This document shows positions 33,802-43,176 of a stretch of DNA of 50,570 bases, in pieces. How positions within the stretch are numbered: position 1 is the first letter of the stretch; every line of letters starts with the position of its first letter. A program made the translations under genes and the position numbers. The stretch is from Nostoc flagelliforme FACHB-838 (GTDB taxonomy: Bacteria; Cyanobacteriota; Cyanobacteriia; Cyanobacteriales; Nostocaceae). The stretch spans positions 1 through 50,570 of the forward strand of contig NZ_JACJSI010000048.1 of the NCBI RefSeq assembly GCF_014698065.1, in the 5' to 3' direction. The notes beneath the pieces were generated by a model, which saw nothing but the letters and a program-made list of their open reading frames with translations, made no database searches and was not told where the DNA came from.

Positions 33802-33949
33802 AGCGATACACATCCAAATTCGGTGCCTTCGCTTGTGTTCAATGGTGTCTAGCAACTGTTGAAAGGCGTTGAGCGATCGCGCCATTTCCTCGTCCACAAG
33901 TTGCTCAATCTGTTCATCCGAAAGTATTTCTGTTTCGCTTGTTATAATC

Positions 33950-34117
33950 TGTTCATCGCTTTCACCCTCACCTGAACGTGTTCACCGTATTAATCCTAGA
34001 GTTGTGAAAAAACCTGTATCAAAATTTCGTTCTAAAAAACCGCAACACAGAGGGACTGGACAACGAGTAGAAGTTACAAAATTTCATATCAATCATCAGC
34101 TTGCTAGCCTTAACTGA
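33950..34117 (+). pseudogene. Transposase C-terminus remnant (IS4-like)
   Basis: The frame reads RVHRINPRVVKKPVSKFRSK and then KPQHRGTG, resembling the basic C-terminal tail of IS4-type transposases (NPRVVK..S.F..K). No DDE core is present. The other part of this spacer (33802-33950) has a minus-strand reading rich in E/Q/L (SDEQIEQLVDEEMARSLNAF), possibly another remnant. Confidence 0.45.
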
Positions 34118-34142
34118 ACCGTATTGGTTTATAACCCAACAT

Positions 34143-34202
34143 TTTCATATCAGTCCTCAATTTCATGCCAATTTCATTTTGAGATGAAAGACTGGGTATA
34201 AG
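34143..34202 (+). promoter_or_regulatory. Candidate RppA-type operator and promoter of the metal-efflux operon
   Basis: Two identical CAATTTCAT units lie at 34158-34166 and 34169-34177, an 11-bp period as used by OmpR/PhoB-class regulators. A further TTTCAT is at 34143-34148. A -10-like TATAAG follows at 34197-34202, 20 bp downstream of the second repeat, which is suitable for activation. An OmpR-type regulator is encoded at 39814. Confidence 0.5.
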
Positions 34203-34296
34203 GTGCAGAAAAATCCCCCAAAACAAAGCTAGCTTTGTTTATCAAAAATTACGATCGCAATTTCTTTGCACCCATACTTCAGGATTTCTGATAGCG

Positions 34297-35937
34297 ATGC
34301 CCAACTCTCTGCGTTTCCAACCAATTCTAACCATTCGTTGTGTTTCTGGTAGACTTGTCAGCTTGCTATTATTGGCAAGCCCAGTAGCAGTTTTAGCCCA
34401 CGCCGGACACGGAGATGAATTTCACCAAGAAAGTGAAACTACCCCAGCAACTAGCTCTATTCAAGTTGACAGTCAAACTGCCCAACGCCTGGGAATAAAA
34501 ATTGAGCCAGTAAAAAGCCAGCGTTTAGCTGTGGGTATAAAAACCACAGGACAGATTGAAACTCTACCTAACAAACAAGTAGAAGTAACCACACCAATTG
34601 CAGGCGCGAAGGTGGTTGAGTTATTAGTAGAACCTGGTGCATTAGTTAAACAAGGTCAACCCGTCGCTATACTATCTAGCCCTGATTTGGTAGAATTGCG
34701 GGTTAACTCCCAAGAAAAACTGGCTCAAGGACAGGCTGATTTGCAACAAGCCTTAGCTGATTTAAAATTAGCGCAACAAAACCGCGATCGCTATCAACAA
34801 ATTACCACAGCAGAGATCGCCCAAGCCCAAAGTCAAGTGGCATTTTCCCAAGAAAAGTATGATAAAGATCAACAATTAGTTGCTGAAGGTGCTTTACCAC
34901 GGCGTAATGCTCTCGAATCTCAAACTCAATTGGCACAAGCTAAAGCTGAACTTACCAAAGCGAATAGCCGCAGAGAGGTTATTGAGGCTGAAAATCAACT
35001 TAGACGCGCTCAGGCATTTGTTGACGTAGCAAAATCCCGGATTAATCTCAGTAACAGCACGTATGAAACTCGGCTGCAACAACTAGGAATCCGTGGCAAT
35101 GCCAAAGGACTTGTGACAGTAACATCTCCCATTTCTGGAAAGGTTGCAGATAGAGAAGTTAGTCTCGGTCAAACCTTTGAGGATGCAGGCGGTAAGCTGA
35201 TGACGATTGTTAATGACAATCAGGTTTTTGCCACAGCGAATATATATGAAAAAGATTTAGACAAATTTAAAACAGGACAACAAGTTAGGGTTAGAGTTGC
35301 TTCTGTCCCGAATCGTACTTTCACAGGACGAATTGCGGTAATTAATTCTGTAGTAACAGGTGAAACGCAGGTTGTACCTGTAAAAGCCGAAATCAATAAC
35401 CCTAGTGGTGTACTCAAACCAGGGATGTTTGCAGACTTGGAAGTTTTGACAAACCAAACCTCCTCAGCTATCTTGGCGATTAAGAATGCGGCTGTGGTAG
35501 AAGCTAATAATAAAAAAGTTGTCTACATCCAAAATGGCAATGCTTATCAACCAGTTGAAGTTAGCTTAGGTCAAACCTCTGGAGACATGGTTGAGGTCAA
35601 AACAGGTTTATTTGAGGGAGATATGATTGTCACCCAACGCGCACCGCAACTTTACGCCCAATCTCTGCGAGGCGGGGGGAAAGTAGAGGAGAAGGGGGGC
35701 AGGGAGCAGGGGGCGGGGGAGCAGGGAGCAGGGGGCAGGGGGCAGGGAGCAGGGGAGAAAGAAGTAACTGCTAATTCCTCACTTCCTTGGTGGGTTGGAC
35801 TTGGAGGAGGAACTGTATTAAGCATTGTAGGCTTTATCGGCGGTACTTACTGGGCTAACCGCCGCATTCAATCCCGCCTAAAACCAGAAACACCAATAAT
35901 CGATCGCAACTCCCAATCCTCAGCCCCCCCTCAATAA
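34297..35937 (+). CDS. RND efflux periplasmic adaptor (CusB/NrsB-like)
   Basis: The protein has 546 residues. A signal peptide ends near VLAHAGHGDEFH, whose exposed His residues are typical of metal-efflux adaptors. A membrane-fusion protein architecture follows: beta-barrel/lipoyl half VVELLVEPGALVKQGQPVAI, a long coiled coil (about 140-250), the second lipoyl half VTSPISGKVADREVSLGQ, and a beta-barrel domain. A C-terminal helix (WVGLGGGTVLSIVGFIGG) may anchor it in the membrane. Between residues about 458 and 487 a G/E/Q-rich low-complexity stretch is encoded by a GGGAGCAGG-type repeat. It is the first gene of the efflux operon. Confidence 0.92.
   Translation: MPNSLRFQPILTIRCVSGRLVSLLLLASPVAVLAHAGHGDEFHQESETTPATSSIQVDSQTAQRLGIKIEPVKSQRLAVGIKTTGQIETLPNKQVEVTTPIAGAKVVELLVEPGALVKQGQPVAILSSPDLVELRVNSQEKLAQGQADLQQALADLKLAQQNRDRYQQITTAEIAQAQSQVAFSQEKYDKDQQLVAEGALPRRNALESQTQLAQAKAELTKANSRREVIEAENQLRRAQAFVDVAKSRINLSNSTYETRLQQLGIRGNAKGLVTVTSPISGKVADREVSLGQTFEDAGGKLMTIVNDNQVFATANIYEKDLDKFKTGQQVRVRVASVPNRTFTGRIAVINSVVTGETQVVPVKAEINNPSGVLKPGMFADLEVLTNQTSSAILAIKNAAVVEANNKKVVYIQNGNAYQPVEVSLGQTSGDMVEVKTGLFEGDMIVTQRAPQLYAQSLRGGGKVEEKGGREQGAGEQGAGGRGQGAGEKEVTANSSLPWWVGLGGGTVLSIVGFIGGTYWANRRIQSRLKPETPIIDRNSQSSAPPQ
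35670..35765 (+). repeat. G-rich low-complexity repeat inside the adaptor gene
   Basis: Tandem-like runs of GGGAGCAGGG/GGGGCAGGG, a type found mostly between genes in Nostoc-like genomes. Here it stays in frame and adds about 30 Gly/Glu/Gln-rich residues before the C-terminal membrane helix. Copy number is likely unstable. Confidence 0.7.
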
Positions 35938-35990
35938 ACCTCCGCGTACCTCTGCGCTTCCCTTTGCGTCCCTTTGCATTTAAATCAAAT

Positions 35991-38900
35991 ATGCTCAATG
36001 CCATCCTCAAGTGGTCAATTATTCAACGCTGGATAGTCGTGCTACTCGCAATAGTAGTCACAATTTGGGGTACATATAACCTCACCCAAATGCCCCTAGA
36101 TGTATTCCCTGACTTCGCCCCGCCCCAAGTTGAAATTCAAACTGAAGCCCCAGGACTAGCACCAGAAGAAGTTGAAACACTAATTACCTTACCAATTGAA
36201 AGCGCGGTGAATGGTACACCAGGGGTAGAAACAGTACGTTCTTCCTCTGCTGTCAGCATTTCCGTTGTCAAAGTCATCTTTAAATGGGGGACTGATGTTT
36301 ATCAAGCCCGTCAACTAGTAACAGAACGATTACAGCAGGTACTGCAAAAATTACCAGAGGGCGTGGAAAATCCGCAAATTTCACCCATTTCTTCCCCCAT
36401 TGGCACAGTTCTACAGTACGCCTTCACTGCTGAAACAACCCCACTTATGGAAGTGCGGCGCTTAATTGACAGGGATGTTACCAATAGATTGCTAGCTGTA
36501 CCGGGGATTTCTCAAGTAATTGTTTATGGTGGTGATGTTCGTCAGTATCAGATATTGGTGAATCCAGCAAAATTAAAGGCTTTCAATGTCACCTTAGATG
36601 AAGTCACAGCTGCGGCTAGAGGAGCTAACGTCAATGCTGCGGGTGGCTTTTTGGTCAATCCAGACCAAGAGTTAATTATTCGCGGCTTAGGGCGCATCGA
36701 GTCAATTGAGCAACTGGGTAAATCTGCAATAACGGCACGGAACGGAACACCTATACTACTGCAAGATGTGGCAGATGTTAGCATTGGAGCCGGCTTAAAA
36801 CGTGGCGATGGCAGTTTGAATGGTCAACCAGCAATTGTGGTGATGGTCAACAAGCAGCCACAAAATGATACTCCCACAGTTACTAAAGCAGTTGAAAAGG
36901 CGATCGCAGAAATTAAAGCTGGCTTACCCCAAGATGTCAAACTCACAGAAACTTTCCGCCAAGAAAACTTTATTGAAGCTGCGATTGAAAACGTTACCAG
37001 TTCTCTACGCGATGGCATTATCATCGTTTCCATCATCTTGTTGATGTTTTTAATGAACTGGCGCACTGCGATTATTACCCTCAGCGCTATTCCCTTATCA
37101 GTTCTGATTGGCATGATGATTCTGGGCTTATTTGGCCAAGGTATCAACACGATGACACTGGGAGGATTAGCTGTTGCTATTGGTTCAGTAGTGGATGACT
37201 CAATTGTAGACATGGAAAACTGTTACCGTGGTCTACGCAAGAACCAAGTAGCAAGCAATCCAGTGCATCCATTTAAGGTCGTTTATGATACTTCTGTAGA
37301 AGTTAGAGTCAGTGTTATTTTTTCAACGATAATTATTGGCGTTGTCTTTGCCCCAATTTTCACCCTTACAGGTGTAGAAGGTCGGATATTTGCGCCAATG
37401 GGTGTTGCCTACTTGGTATCAATTTTTGCTTCTACCTTAGTGGCAATGACTTTATCTCCAGCACTTTGTGCGATTTTGCTAGCAAATCGACAATTACCAG
37501 CCGATGATACCTGGATAAGTGCTTTATCACAACGAATTTATCGACCTCTGGTCAATTTTTCCATCCGTTTCCCGACAATTATTTTGGCAGTGGCGGGTGC
37601 ATCCTTAGTAGCTTCTTTGGTAATTTTACCGAGTTTGGGAAGGGTATTTTTGCCAGAGTTTCAAGAACCATCCTTAGTGAACACAGTTTTGCTTTATCCA
37701 GGGAGTTCTCTGGAGGCGACAAACCAAGTCGGATTTGCGTTGGAAGATGCGCTTAAAGACGACAAGCGATTTAAGACAGTGCAGTTACGAGCCGGACGCG
37801 CGGCTGGTGATGCAGATGCTGGGGGGGTGAATTTGGGACATTTAGATGTGGAATTGAGTGCAGAAGGATTAAAAGATCGGCAAGGGAGTATTGAAAAGCT
37901 GCGGCAGGAGTTTGGTAAGATACCTGGAGTTGCTTCCAATATTGGCGGATTTATCTCGCACCGCATGGATGAGGTATTATCAGGGGTAAGAAGTGCGATC
38001 GCAGTTAAAATTTTCGGCCCTGATTTAGCAGAGTTGCGCCACATTGGATCTGAAGTTCAATCTGCAATGACTGGAATTTCAGGAATCGTGGACTTACAAC
38101 TCGAACCCCAAGTCCCCATTAAACAGGTGCAAATTCAATTCAATCGGGAAGCCGCAGCACGTTATGGTTTAACTGTAGGTCAGCTCACTGAAATGCTAGA
38201 AACCGCACTCAATGGGCGAGTTGTCTCTCAGGTACTCGAAGGGCAACAATTATTTGACCTTGTAGTTTGGTTGCAGCTAGAATCTCGCAACAACTTAGAT
38301 GTAATCCGCAACTTATTAGTAGATACCCCCACAGGGCAAAAAATTCCATTAGCGCAACTCGCCAGCATTGATTATGGAACTGGCCCCAACACAATTAATC
38401 GGGAAAATGTCTCACGCTTGATTGTCGTTTCTGCTAATGTCTCCGGTCGAGATTTGGGTTCGGCGGTAGAAGAAATTCAAACTAAAGTTAGTCAAGCAAT
38501 CCAATTACCCACAGGCTATTTTATTCAATACGGCGGTCAGTTTGAATCAGAGCAACGAGCTACTCAAAACTTGCTGGTATTTGGAGGACTGGCAATTGTC
38601 GTCATTGCAGTCTTAATGTACTTCGCAGTAAAATCTGTTGCTGCCATGCTGATGATTATGATTAACCTACCTCTGGCGTTGGTAGGGGGTATATTTTCCA
38701 TTGCTTTGGGAGGTGGGATTATCTCTGTCGCTTCCTTGGTAGGATTTATTACCCTATTTGGCGTAGCAACGCGCAACGGACTGCTGCTAGTAGACAACTA
38801 CAACAGTAAATTGACCCAGGGAATGCCTCTAAAAAAAGTTATTTTTGAGGGTTCAATGGAACGCTTGGTTGCCATTTTGATGACAGCTTTAACTTCAGCT

Positions 38901-39116
38901 TTAGGCATGATCCCCTTAGTAATTGGCACAGACGCAGGGAAAGAAATATTGCAACCACTTGCCATAGTGGTATTAGGAGGCTTATTTACTTCTACAGCTT
39001 TAACATTATTAGTATTACCCGCATTGTATGCCCAGTTCGGGAAATTATTGATGCCTAAACAAACTCTATCAGATGGAGAGCATAGCAGCAATGTTGGAAC
39101 AGCTTTTGATTGGTAA
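35991..39116 (+). CDS. Heavy-metal efflux RND pump (CusA/CzcA family)
   Basis: The protein has 1041 residues. I chose ATG 35991 because the family starts MLNAILKWSIIQRW. It has the RND plan: one N-terminal helix, a large periplasmic porter domain, helices about 340-560, a second periplasmic domain, and helices about 870-1030. The charged transmembrane site is VAIGSVVDDSIVDMENCY, of the heavy-metal class; this variant does not cleanly name the ion (Cu/Ag, Co/Zn/Cd or Ni). It works as a proton antiporter with the adaptor encoded 54 bp upstream; no outer-membrane component is in the window. Confidence 0.93.
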   Translation: MLNAILKWSIIQRWIVVLLAIVVTIWGTYNLTQMPLDVFPDFAPPQVEIQTEAPGLAPEEVETLITLPIESAVNGTPGVETVRSSSAVSISVVKVIFKWGTDVYQARQLVTERLQQVLQKLPEGVENPQISPISSPIGTVLQYAFTAETTPLMEVRRLIDRDVTNRLLAVPGISQVIVYGGDVRQYQILVNPAKLKAFNVTLDEVTAAARGANVNAAGGFLVNPDQELIIRGLGRIESIEQLGKSAITARNGTPILLQDVADVSIGAGLKRGDGSLNGQPAIVVMVNKQPQNDTPTVTKAVEKAIAEIKAGLPQDVKLTETFRQENFIEAAIENVTSSLRDGIIIVSIILLMFLMNWRTAIITLSAIPLSVLIGMMILGLFGQGINTMTLGGLAVAIGSVVDDSIVDMENCYRGLRKNQVASNPVHPFKVVYDTSVEVRVSVIFSTIIIGVVFAPIFTLTGVEGRIFAPMGVAYLVSIFASTLVAMTLSPALCAILLANRQLPADDTWISALSQRIYRPLVNFSIRFPTIILAVAGASLVASLVILPSLGRVFLPEFQEPSLVNTVLLYPGSSLEATNQVGFALEDALKDDKRFKTVQLRAGRAAGDADAGGVNLGHLDVELSAEGLKDRQGSIEKLRQEFGKIPGVASNIGGFISHRMDEVLSGVRSAIAVKIFGPDLAELRHIGSEVQSAMTGISGIVDLQLEPQVPIKQVQIQFNREAAARYGLTVGQLTEMLETALNGRVVSQVLEGQQLFDLVVWLQLESRNNLDVIRNLLVDTPTGQKIPLAQLASIDYGTGPNTINRENVSRLIVVSANVSGRDLGSAVEEIQTKVSQAIQLPTGYFIQYGGQFESEQRATQNLLVFGGLAIVVIAVLMYFAVKSVAAMLMIMINLPLALVGGIFSIALGGGIISVASLVGFITLFGVATRNGLLLVDNYNSKLTQGMPLKKVIFEGSMERLVAILMTALTSALGMIPLVIGTDAGKEILQPLAIVVLGGLFTSTALTLLVLPALYAQFGKLLMPKQTLSDGEHSSNVGTAFDW

Positions 39117-39174
39117 TCAATTCTAAAAATTAGAAGTTTGGATTCAATTAAGAATAACTTTTAGGAGTAAACTA

Positions 39175-39657
39175 ATGAAATCAATAAAATCTGGTTTGAT
39201 TCTTATTGCAAGTGCAGGAATAGTTTTATTGGCAGCTTGTAGTAACAGCAATCCAGCAGCTAATACAGAAAATATTCCAGCTTATAGCTCAAATCCTCAG
39301 CCTTCAGCTTCATCTATTCTTAAAGCAGAGGGACAGCATGGCAAATCTCATGGAGGTCAAATTGTCGAGACAGGAGCTTACCATTTAGAATTTGTCCCAG
39401 TCAAAGAGGCTAATGGAACTCATCTAGATTTATATTTGCAAAGAGGAGACAATCACGAGGCAATACCTAATGCCAAAGTTACGGCTCAAATTCAGTTACC
39501 TGATGGAACACAAAAGACAGTTCCTTTTACTTATGATGCAAAAGGTAAACATTACGCAGGTTTATTAAAAGAAAAAATTAATGGTCAGTATCAGGTGAAA
39601 GTTAATGCAGATATTCAAGGTAAAAAAGTAGACGGGCGTTTTAATTTTAATCGGTAA
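39175..39657 (+). CDS. Small periplasmic lipoprotein, probably metal-related
   Basis: The protein has 160 residues. A lipoprotein signal ends in VLLAAC, so the mature Cys near residue 21 would be lipidated. A Ser/Pro/Asn-rich linker, the His segment EGQHGKSHGGQ and a beta-rich domain follow (AYHLEFVPVKEANGTHLDLY), similar to small copper/metal-resistance lipoproteins. AGGAG lies upstream of ATG 39175. Its place between the RND pump and the regulator suggests a metal-binding role, which is inference. Confidence 0.8.
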   Translation: MKSIKSGLILIASAGIVLLAACSNSNPAANTENIPAYSSNPQPSASSILKAEGQHGKSHGGQIVETGAYHLEFVPVKEANGTHLDLYLQRGDNHEAIPNAKVTAQIQLPDGTQKTVPFTYDAKGKHYAGLLKEKINGQYQVKVNADIQGKKVDGRFNFNR

Positions 39658-39790
39658 CTAGTAGGGTGTGTTATGCTGTAGGTTAATGCAGCGTCAACAA
39701 TTCAAGGTGCGTTGCGCTCCGCGACAACACACTTTACATTTAAATTTATCAAAATAGCTTGAAATATTAGTGCCGACTTACTGAATTACG
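39658..39790. repeat. Intergenic inverted-repeat element between lipoprotein and regulator genes
   Basis: GGGTGTGTTATGCTG near 39663 and CGACAACACACTTTA near 39721 form imperfect inverted ends around a GC-richer centre (GCGTTGCGCTCCGCG). Elements with a GGGTGTGTTA end are widespread in filamentous cyanobacteria and are likely MITE-like. No gene is seen. Confidence 0.4.
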
Positions 39791-39813
39791 AATTAGTATG
39801 ACGAGTGAAATTT

Positions 39814-40521
39814 ATGCGAGTGCTATTAGTAGAAGATGAAACAGATTTAGGTGATGCCATTAAGCGAACTCTTACCCAACACAAGTATTTAGTCGATTGG
39901 GTAGTAAATGGTAATGATGCCTGGGCATATTTAGAAAATAGCTGGACACAATATACACTAGCTATTTTTGATTGGATGCTACCAGGAATATCAGGATTAG
40001 AATTGTGCAAACAGTTACGCTCCCATAAAAATCCTCTGCCTGTGTTAATGCTGACAGCTAAAGATAGCATGGAAGATAAAGTGGCTGGGCTGGATGCTGG
40101 CGCAGATGACTATTTAGTAAAGCCATTTGGGATGGCAGAATTATTAGCGAGATTACGCGCATTACAAAGGCGATCGCCCCAATTTCAGCCACAAGAATTA
40201 ACTGTTGGCAATCTAACTTTAGATTATGGTAATAATTTAGTTGTTAGTCAGAATGCTGCGGGAAATAAACAGGAAATTCCTCTAACAAATAAAGAATTCC
40301 AGCTACTAGAATATTTGATGAAGCACCCAAACCAAATTGTTACTACAGAACAAATTCGCAATCAGCTATGGGAAGTCAGTGCAGAACCAGTGAGTAATGT
40401 GGTAGCAGCACAAATGCGTTTGCTACGGCGCAAACTAGCTAATAGTCGTTGCGAAAATATAATTGAAACCTTGCATGGGATGGGATATCGTTTGAATCTT
40501 ACCGATGAAAGTCTCTATTAA
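39814..40521 (+). CDS. rppA: OmpR-family response regulator, RppA/NrsR-like
   Basis: The protein has 235 residues. The receiver domain starts MRVLLVEDE (start chosen there rather than GTG 39805), with phospho-acceptor D53 in AIFDWMLPG, T at MLTAKD and K in YLVKPFG. The C-terminal winged helix (about 130-230) contains LTNKEFQLLEYLMKHPNQIV and ends HGMGYRLN. Its resemblance is to cyanobacterial RppA/NrsR, which control metal or redox responses. It follows the efflux genes, consistent with local control. Confidence 0.88.
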   Translation: MRVLLVEDETDLGDAIKRTLTQHKYLVDWVVNGNDAWAYLENSWTQYTLAIFDWMLPGISGLELCKQLRSHKNPLPVLMLTAKDSMEDKVAGLDAGADDYLVKPFGMAELLARLRALQRRSPQFQPQELTVGNLTLDYGNNLVVSQNAAGNKQEIPLTNKEFQLLEYLMKHPNQIVTTEQIRNQLWEVSAEPVSNVVAAQMRLLRRKLANSRCENIIETLHGMGYRLNLTDESLY

Positions 40522-40564
40522 TTGTTTTTTATTATAATGACTGAGTTGAGGCGTTGATAAGCAA

Positions 40565-41590
40565 TCATTCTTCACCACCAATAACGATCAATTCGCCATC
40601 CTCCTTTTCAATATGTATGAAATTTATCTCCATTACTGACTTAAATTCTTTTTTATACCTAGGTTTCATTGCCTTAATCAAAATATTAATCATGTTATCA
40701 ATACTCTGCTCTACTATTAGTAAATCTTGTATTCGTAACTCGCTAATGTTTTTTGGTAAACCCAGCTTATCTCGCATACTCACAGAAAGTATAAACATAC
40801 AGCCATCTTCAAATATCACTGGTGTTTTCATCGCCTTAGTTAGATTGGCGTGTATGAAATCATTTCTAAGATTAATAATAGAGTGAAAATTTTTAAATTC
40901 CTCACTTTCGCCATCAATTAATTCATCTTTAAAGCAACTACAATATAGAGGGGCAAGTTTCAACTTAATATCAATTTGTTCTCTTGAAAGCCTATCATAA
41001 ATTCTTTCATCTCGTAATTCAGGTTTCAGATATAGCTCGTAGATTAAGTTCAACAACCCTTCAAATGATGCCATAAACAAGAAAAAGGCTGCTCGACAAA
41101 TATCCTTTGACATTATGTTAGAAATAATGTCAGATTTTAAAGAGTTTGAATTTATTTTTTTAAGATGCTCCATGAGGTTACTGGCACTTTGATAATAAAG
41201 CGCAAATGGGTTCTGTAGAATAAAGTTTTCTGTGTTTATAGCCGCACTTTTGATTTGCGAGTTATATTTTTGAGCTTGTTTCTGGAGTAGCTCTACAAAT
41301 TCTTGACCTATTTTCTTGGCTTCTAATTCGTCACCTGAATCTGCATAGACACCCACGCTCCAACTTTCTATTTTCCAATCATATACATCTAATATTGCAT
41401 TAGGAACTTTCAATTCATATGACCATTGCGACTTATTATCAATAGAGTGCCTATTAGGTTCTCCAAATAATCCTTTAAGCGTAAGATAGGCAGCATAGGG
41501 AGATAAATCATCTGGTTTCAGTAATACAGTGCGGTTTTGATAGTCTGGGTGTTCATTTTCATTTGTTAGGCGAATTTCAACTAGCTTCAT
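40565..41590 (-). CDS. HEPN-like hypothetical protein inserted between regulator and kinase
   Basis: The protein has 341 residues from ATG 41590 (MKLVEIRLTNENEH...); a longer frame begins 20 codons earlier with no better RBS. I do not recognise the N-terminal half. The C-terminal half is helical and contains NLRNDFIHANL, an R-x4-H motif typical of HEPN nucleases and abortive-infection proteins, preceded by a helix AAFFLFMASFEGLLNLIYE common in such domains. It is AT-rich, reads against its neighbours and separates two genes that are normally adjacent, so it looks acquired. RNase activity is not established. Confidence 0.7.
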   Translation of the reverse strand: MKLVEIRLTNENEHPDYQNRTVLLKPDDLSPYAAYLTLKGLFGEPNRHSIDNKSQWSYELKVPNAILDVYDWKIESWSVGVYADSGDELEAKKIGQEFVELLQKQAQKYNSQIKSAAINTENFILQNPFALYYQSASNLMEHLKKINSNSLKSDIISNIMSKDICRAAFFLFMASFEGLLNLIYELYLKPELRDERIYDRLSREQIDIKLKLAPLYCSCFKDELIDGESEEFKNFHSIINLRNDFIHANLTKAMKTPVIFEDGCMFILSVSMRDKLGLPKNISELRIQDLLIVEQSIDNMINILIKAMKPRYKKEFKSVMEINFIHIEKEDGELIVIGGEE

Positions 41591-41782
41591 AGAGAATTTT
41601 TTATGCAGGTTTATAATGAAATAATATACTAATCTGCATTCACAATACACCTTAAAGTCTAAATTTATTAACGGTGGATAGCTTAGAATACAATACCGAT
41701 GCTCGAACTAGTAATGTACTGCACTGAAATGTTTGGTGGCTGGTAGTTGCTACGACCAAATTTATATGTTGATAGTTTTTTT

Positions 41783-43159
41783 ATGAATCAGAATAAACTA
41801 TTTCAGCAAACCCGCCTACGTTTAGCGCTGTGGTATGCGCTTGTCATGGCTTTGATTTTAAGTTTGTGCGGATTTGGCATCTACAGAGCAATTTCCCATG
41901 CCCATTGGATGACATTAGACCGAGAACTGGAATCTGTGGCAGGAACCTTACACGATACTATTGAGTTAAAATTACAAAAACCTGGTCAATTGGAACCAGT
42001 AATACAGCAACTTTTACCTAATATTTGTGTAGTTGGAAAAAGTTGTATTCAAGAACAATCAATTTCCAAACGCCATATTTTAAGCGCTATCAATCAAAGC
42101 AATTATTATGTTCGTTTTTTCGATAATTCAGGAAGCTTAATTGCGATCGCAGGAACTTATCCAGACGAATTACCTATAGTTTTTAACAAGGAACTTTGGC
42201 AAACCATTAAAGATAGCAAAGGCAACTTTTATCATCAAATTTCCTTTGTGCTGCACACCCAAGAAAATCTCGATTGGGGTTACATCCAAGTAGGGCGAAG
42301 TCTTGCGGACTTTAATAGTTATCTCACTGCGGTAAAACTCACTTTAGCATTGGGACTACCAATCGTAATGGGTTTAGTTGGTGTTGCTAGTTGGTGGTTA
42401 GCAGGATTGGCAATGCAGCCGATTTATCGCTCATATAAACAAGTCCAACAATTCACAGCAGATGCCGCCCACGAATTGCGGACACCTTTAGCAGCAACAC
42501 AAGCGACAGTAGAATCCGCACTCATGATGTCTCAATTAGATGAAACAGAAGCGCGGGACATTCTACAAACCCTATACCGCCAGAATCAGCGACTCACAAC
42601 TCTAGTTACAGATTTACTGTTGCTGACTCGCTTGGATCGTCAATCTGTGCCAATGCAACGGGAAATTTGTTGCTTGGATGATATTGTTAATGACTTAATA
42701 GAGGAATTTGCTGCCTTAGCGATCGCAGCAGGTGTAACACTGACATCTTCTGTACGGATGTCAACTCCTTTGAATGTCATTGGTAATGCAGATCAGCTTT
42801 ATCGCTTATTTTCTAACTTAATTATCAATGCAATTCAATACACACCACAAACAGGAAAAGTAACCCTTTACTTAGACCGTAGTGACTATTATGCTGTGAT
42901 TCAGGTGCAAGATACAGGCATTGGTATTCCCCAGCCAGAGTTAACTCGGATTTTTGACCGCTTCTATCGAGTGAATAGCGATCGCTCCCGTAGCACTGGC
43001 GGTTCTGGATTAGGATTAGCGATCGCACAGGCAATTGTTTTGGCACACCACGGCAGTATAGATGTACAGAGTGAATTTGGCAAAGGTAGCACTTTTACTA
43101 TTAAGTTACAAAAAAAGCCAGAAGGCAAAAGGCAAGTGGCAGGAGGAAAAAATTATTAA
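41783..43159 (+). CDS. rppB: Sensor histidine kinase, RppB/NrsS-like
   Basis: The protein has 458 residues from ATG 41783. A membrane helix is at residues about 13-36, a periplasmic sensor region from 37 to about 190 (two Cys in NICVVGKSCIQ, possibly redox or metal linked), and a second helix at about 192-215. HisKA has H230 in DAAHELRTPLAATQ. HATPase has the N box NLIINAIQYTP, G1 DTGIGIP and G2 GGSGLGLAIAQ. It is the expected partner of the OmpR-type regulator at 39814 but is displaced by the HEPN-like gene. Confidence 0.88.
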   Translation: MNQNKLFQQTRLRLALWYALVMALILSLCGFGIYRAISHAHWMTLDRELESVAGTLHDTIELKLQKPGQLEPVIQQLLPNICVVGKSCIQEQSISKRHILSAINQSNYYVRFFDNSGSLIAIAGTYPDELPIVFNKELWQTIKDSKGNFYHQISFVLHTQENLDWGYIQVGRSLADFNSYLTAVKLTLALGLPIVMGLVGVASWWLAGLAMQPIYRSYKQVQQFTADAAHELRTPLAATQATVESALMMSQLDETEARDILQTLYRQNQRLTTLVTDLLLLTRLDRQSVPMQREICCLDDIVNDLIEEFAALAIAAGVTLTSSVRMSTPLNVIGNADQLYRLFSNLIINAIQYTPQTGKVTLYLDRSDYYAVIQVQDTGIGIPQPELTRIFDRFYRVNSDRSRSTGGSGLGLAIAQAIVLAHHGSIDVQSEFGKGSTFTIKLQKKPEGKRQVAGGKNY

Positions 43160-43176
43160 TAAAACTAGTTTACATC

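Noticed and set aside
35670..35765. G-rich repeat considered as a CRISPR or regulatory G-quadruplex array
   Set aside because: It is irregular, without spacers, and lies inside an open frame; quadruplex formation is possible but unsupported.
40554..40886. Plus-strand 110-codon frame within the HEPN-like gene
   Set aside because: Low-complexity Ser/Ile-rich translation opposite a longer frame with an R-x4-H motif; a shadow.
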